Shown here one piece after another: positions 62,302 to 64,000 of a DNA stretch of 64,000 nucleotides (the first letter of the stretch is position 1; every line of letters starts with the position of its first letter). The translations under genes were made by a program, and so were the position numbers. Location: positions 186,001 to 250,000 of the forward strand of contig NZ_JACSQN010000003.1 in the NCBI RefSeq assembly GCF_014836615.1, read 5' to 3'. The notes under the pieces were generated by a model. It was not told the origin of the DNA, searched no databases, and saw nothing but the letters and a program-made list of their open reading frames with translations. Source of the stretch: Sporosarcina quadrami. GTDB lineage: Bacteria > Bacillota > Bacilli > Bacillales_A > Planococcaceae.

Positions 62302-62353
62302 AAAAAGCGAAGTTCCAAGCCGTTCATTCGAACGTAGGAACTTCGCTTTTTAC
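62302..62353. terminator. Bidirectional terminator
   Basis: AAAAAGCGAAGTTCC pairs perfectly with GGAACTTCGCTTTTT, ending two convergent genes. Confidence 0.9.
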
Positions 62354-63514
62354 TTACGCATTTCTTAAAGTTTTCGATGAACTGCGGTACATGAACACGA
62401 ACATGATTGATAAAATCGCAAGTACGGCGGAGATATAATAAATCTGACCATCCATTTTCGTAATAAGGAATGTAAACAATAAAGGCGCCAAGATGCGGCC
62501 CATATTATCCATGGAATATGTCATGCCTGCAGCCGTACCGTATTTCCCTCCGGACTCTTTCGATGTCAATGACACAAGAATTGTTCGTGCGAGTGCGTTA
62601 CCTGCTGTGAAGACGCTAAGTGCGAATCCCGCCCAGAAAATATTCGTCGTGAACGGTATTAGTAGGAGGCCAATCGCCGTAATGATTTGTGCACCGATAA
62701 TCCATTTCGTTTCGGAGCCGTTTTTCACACGTCGGACGACTCCACCTTGGATGGCTGCGTCTACGAATCCACTTGCCATGAACAGATAACCGACTTGCTT
62801 GATCGTAATGTCGATCTGGTTAATCTGGAACAGCTGGAACGTCGATTCAATCCCCGATAAGATGAACGTCACCATGAACGAAAGGAGGAACAAGTTGCGG
62901 ATGCGATAACTCCACATCATCGCGCCGCCTTTTGGAAGGAGTGCGCGTTTAGTCGCTTCGCCTGTACGTTTAGGTTCCTTCAGGATGATGCTGGCATACA
63001 CAAGGATGAGCAGTGTCAAAATACCTGAGCCGATGAAGGGAACTTGCAAACCGTAATGACCGAGTACGCCGCCGAGTGCCGGTCCGAATATGAATCCGAG
63101 TCCAATCGACATACCGAGAAAGCCCATATACTTATTGCGGTTTTCTTCAGTCGTCATATCCCCAACAAACCCCGTCACTGCTGTGTATAAAGCACCAGAG
63201 AAAACACCACCGACGATACGTGAAATATATAGCATGGGCAAATTATCAATGAATAAAGCAAAAAGGAAAAAGCTTAGACTGAATCCAATAAGTCCAATCA
63301 TAATCAGTTTTTTACGGCCTGTTCGATCTGATAATGCTCCCCAAAGAGGTGCCGTGAAGAATGAAGCAAGCGCGTATATCGTCAACAGTCCGCCGACGTG
63401 TACTTCAGAAAGATTCTGTTGCACAATGACTTCAGGGAGAATTGGAATGATAATCCCGAATCCGAGATAGACAAAAAATTGCACGGACATTAATAGTATT
63501 ATCGATTTTTTCAT
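62354..63514 (-). CDS. MFS multidrug-type efflux transporter
   Basis: This 386-residue DHA1-type transporter has 12 helices, the motif WGALSDRTGRKKLIMIG in the loop 2-3 and the motif C-like GLGFIFGPALGGVLG in helix 5, as in NorA, Bmr and other proton-coupled drug exporters. The substrate is not predictable. The ATG has an AGCAGGTC site upstream. Confidence 0.8.
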   Translation of the reverse strand: MKKSIILLMSVQFFVYLGFGIIIPILPEVIVQQNLSEVHVGGLLTIYALASFFTAPLWGALSDRTGRKKLIMIGLIGFSLSFFLFALFIDNLPMLYISRIVGGVFSGALYTAVTGFVGDMTTEENRNKYMGFLGMSIGLGFIFGPALGGVLGHYGLQVPFIGSGILTLLILVYASIILKEPKRTGEATKRALLPKGGAMMWSYRIRNLFLLSFMVTFILSGIESTFQLFQINQIDITIKQVGYLFMASGFVDAAIQGGVVRRVKNGSETKWIIGAQIITAIGLLLIPFTTNIFWAGFALSVFTAGNALARTILVSLTSKESGGKYGTAAGMTYSMDNMGRILAPLLFTFLITKMDGQIYYISAVLAILSIMFVFMYRSSSKTLRNA

Positions 63515-63619
63515 AAGAAGACCTGCTTTCTATAACCATTCATATCGTTAGTTTACTCTGTGCGTCAAATGCTTACAAAGAATATGTATATCTCAGCGAG
63601 GGGATGAATAAGATTGAAT

Positions 63620-63964
63620 TCATCTCATTGAGTTGCGGACCTTCTCAGGAATCATAACGACTTCTGTTTTTAAATCGATACCAGGAAAAGTTTCGTCAAT
63701 GCATTCCGCCCAAAACGCCATATGCTTCTCGTCAATCCAATGTTCCGATTGCTCGACTTCCTGCCCACCTTCCCCTTGAATCGAATACCAGTATAAATAC
63801 TCGTCGCCGTTCAAGTGTTCACGGAAAATGGTCTCCACATACATTTTCTCGCCGTCTAAGGTAACGAGCACATCTTGCATATTGTCTTTCAGGAATTGCA
63901 TCCATTCGTCCACTTTTTCTGATTTGCCTTGTTTCACTTTGAATCTGGTAAGTTCGATATTCAT
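63620..63964 (-). CDS. DUF6176 family protein
   Basis: This 114-residue protein, beginning MNIELTRFKVKQGKSEKVDEW, has the MYVETIF-REHLNGDEYLYWYS strand pair of DUF6176 proteins, probably a dimeric ferredoxin-like fold of unknown function. Two adjacent ATGs precede it; 63964 has better spacing to the AGGAGG at 63971-63976 than 63967. Its promoter region continues past the window edge. Confidence 0.75.
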   Translation of the reverse strand: MNIELTRFKVKQGKSEKVDEWMQFLKDNMQDVLVTLDGEKMYVETIFREHLNGDEYLYWYSIQGEGGQEVEQSEHWIDEKHMAFWAECIDETFPGIDLKTEVVMIPEKVRNSMR

Positions 63965-64000
63965 CATTTTCCTCCTAAAGAAAGTTATTTTCTTTCGTTA

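Overview
The window reads as the chromosome of a low-to-moderate-GC member of the Bacillales. Nearly every recognisable gene has its closest remembered relative in Bacillus subtilis (YerD, HflX, FpbNOPQ, NiaP, BmrA, Hmp/NsrR, PpaC, MrpA-G, CadCA, MntR, CvfB, YidC, TcyP). Start sites use strong Shine-Dalgarno sequences with many TTG and GTG starts. The intergenic repeats look like those of Planococcaceae (Sporosarcina-like); that placement is an inference. No rRNA, tRNA, transposase, prophage or CRISPR was seen; this is mostly ordinary core chromosome.

Layout. 1-6.9 kb: edge-truncated nitroreductase, YerD-like glutamate-synthase-domain protein, acyl-CoA synthetase, stress protein of the DUF2188 type, proline symporter, VOC protein. 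6.9-9.1 kb: hflX between two copies of an inverted-repeat element. 9.1-20.2 kb: ABC exporter, lipoprotein, a Fur-type siderophore uptake operon (fpbNOPQ), FapA-like protein, niacin transporter with a palindromic operator, lipoprotein. 20.2-32.7 kb: first CGCTCAAT array, DNA-repair genes, BmrA-like exporter, DJ-1/PfpI stress protein, YkvI, hydrolase, the hmp/nsrR nitric-oxide module, ppaC, second array, FAD/Rieske oxidoreductase, DsbA-family protein. 33-46.3 kb: murB, a KdpD-like Usp protein, the seven-gene mrp Na+/H+ antiporter operon, a P1 peptidase, a Usp protein, the cadCA cadmium/zinc efflux operon, a double-GNAT protein. 46.3-55.1 kb: small membrane proteins, mntR, cvfB, DUF1002, GNATs, a second-type YidC, MFS, a VanY-like carboxypeptidase. 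55.1-64 kb: third array, cardiolipin synthase, tcyP, a TPR regulator facing an MFS/S41-peptidase pair, an MFS exporter, a DUF6176 protein.

Two patterns cut across the annotation. First, three intergenic arrays at about 20.3, 30.4 and 55.2 kb carry the same octamer CGCTCAAT at a 21-bp period (two DNA helical turns). Each starts just after an intrinsic terminator, and the 13-nt spacers are unrelated between loci. This is the best candidate for an undescribed element. Second, six sigma-B-type promoters (GTTT-type -35, 13-14 nt, GGGWAW-type -10) precede small stress-type genes, including a 35-codon membrane-protein gene, suggesting a dispersed general stress regulon.

Local regulation is readable at several loci: two Fur-like boxes flank the fpb promoter, a palindrome follows the niaP promoter, an NsrR-type palindrome lies between hmp and nsrR, a CadC-type operator lies over the cadC start, and paired GTTTAA palindromes lie between the TPR regulator and its divergent exporter operon.
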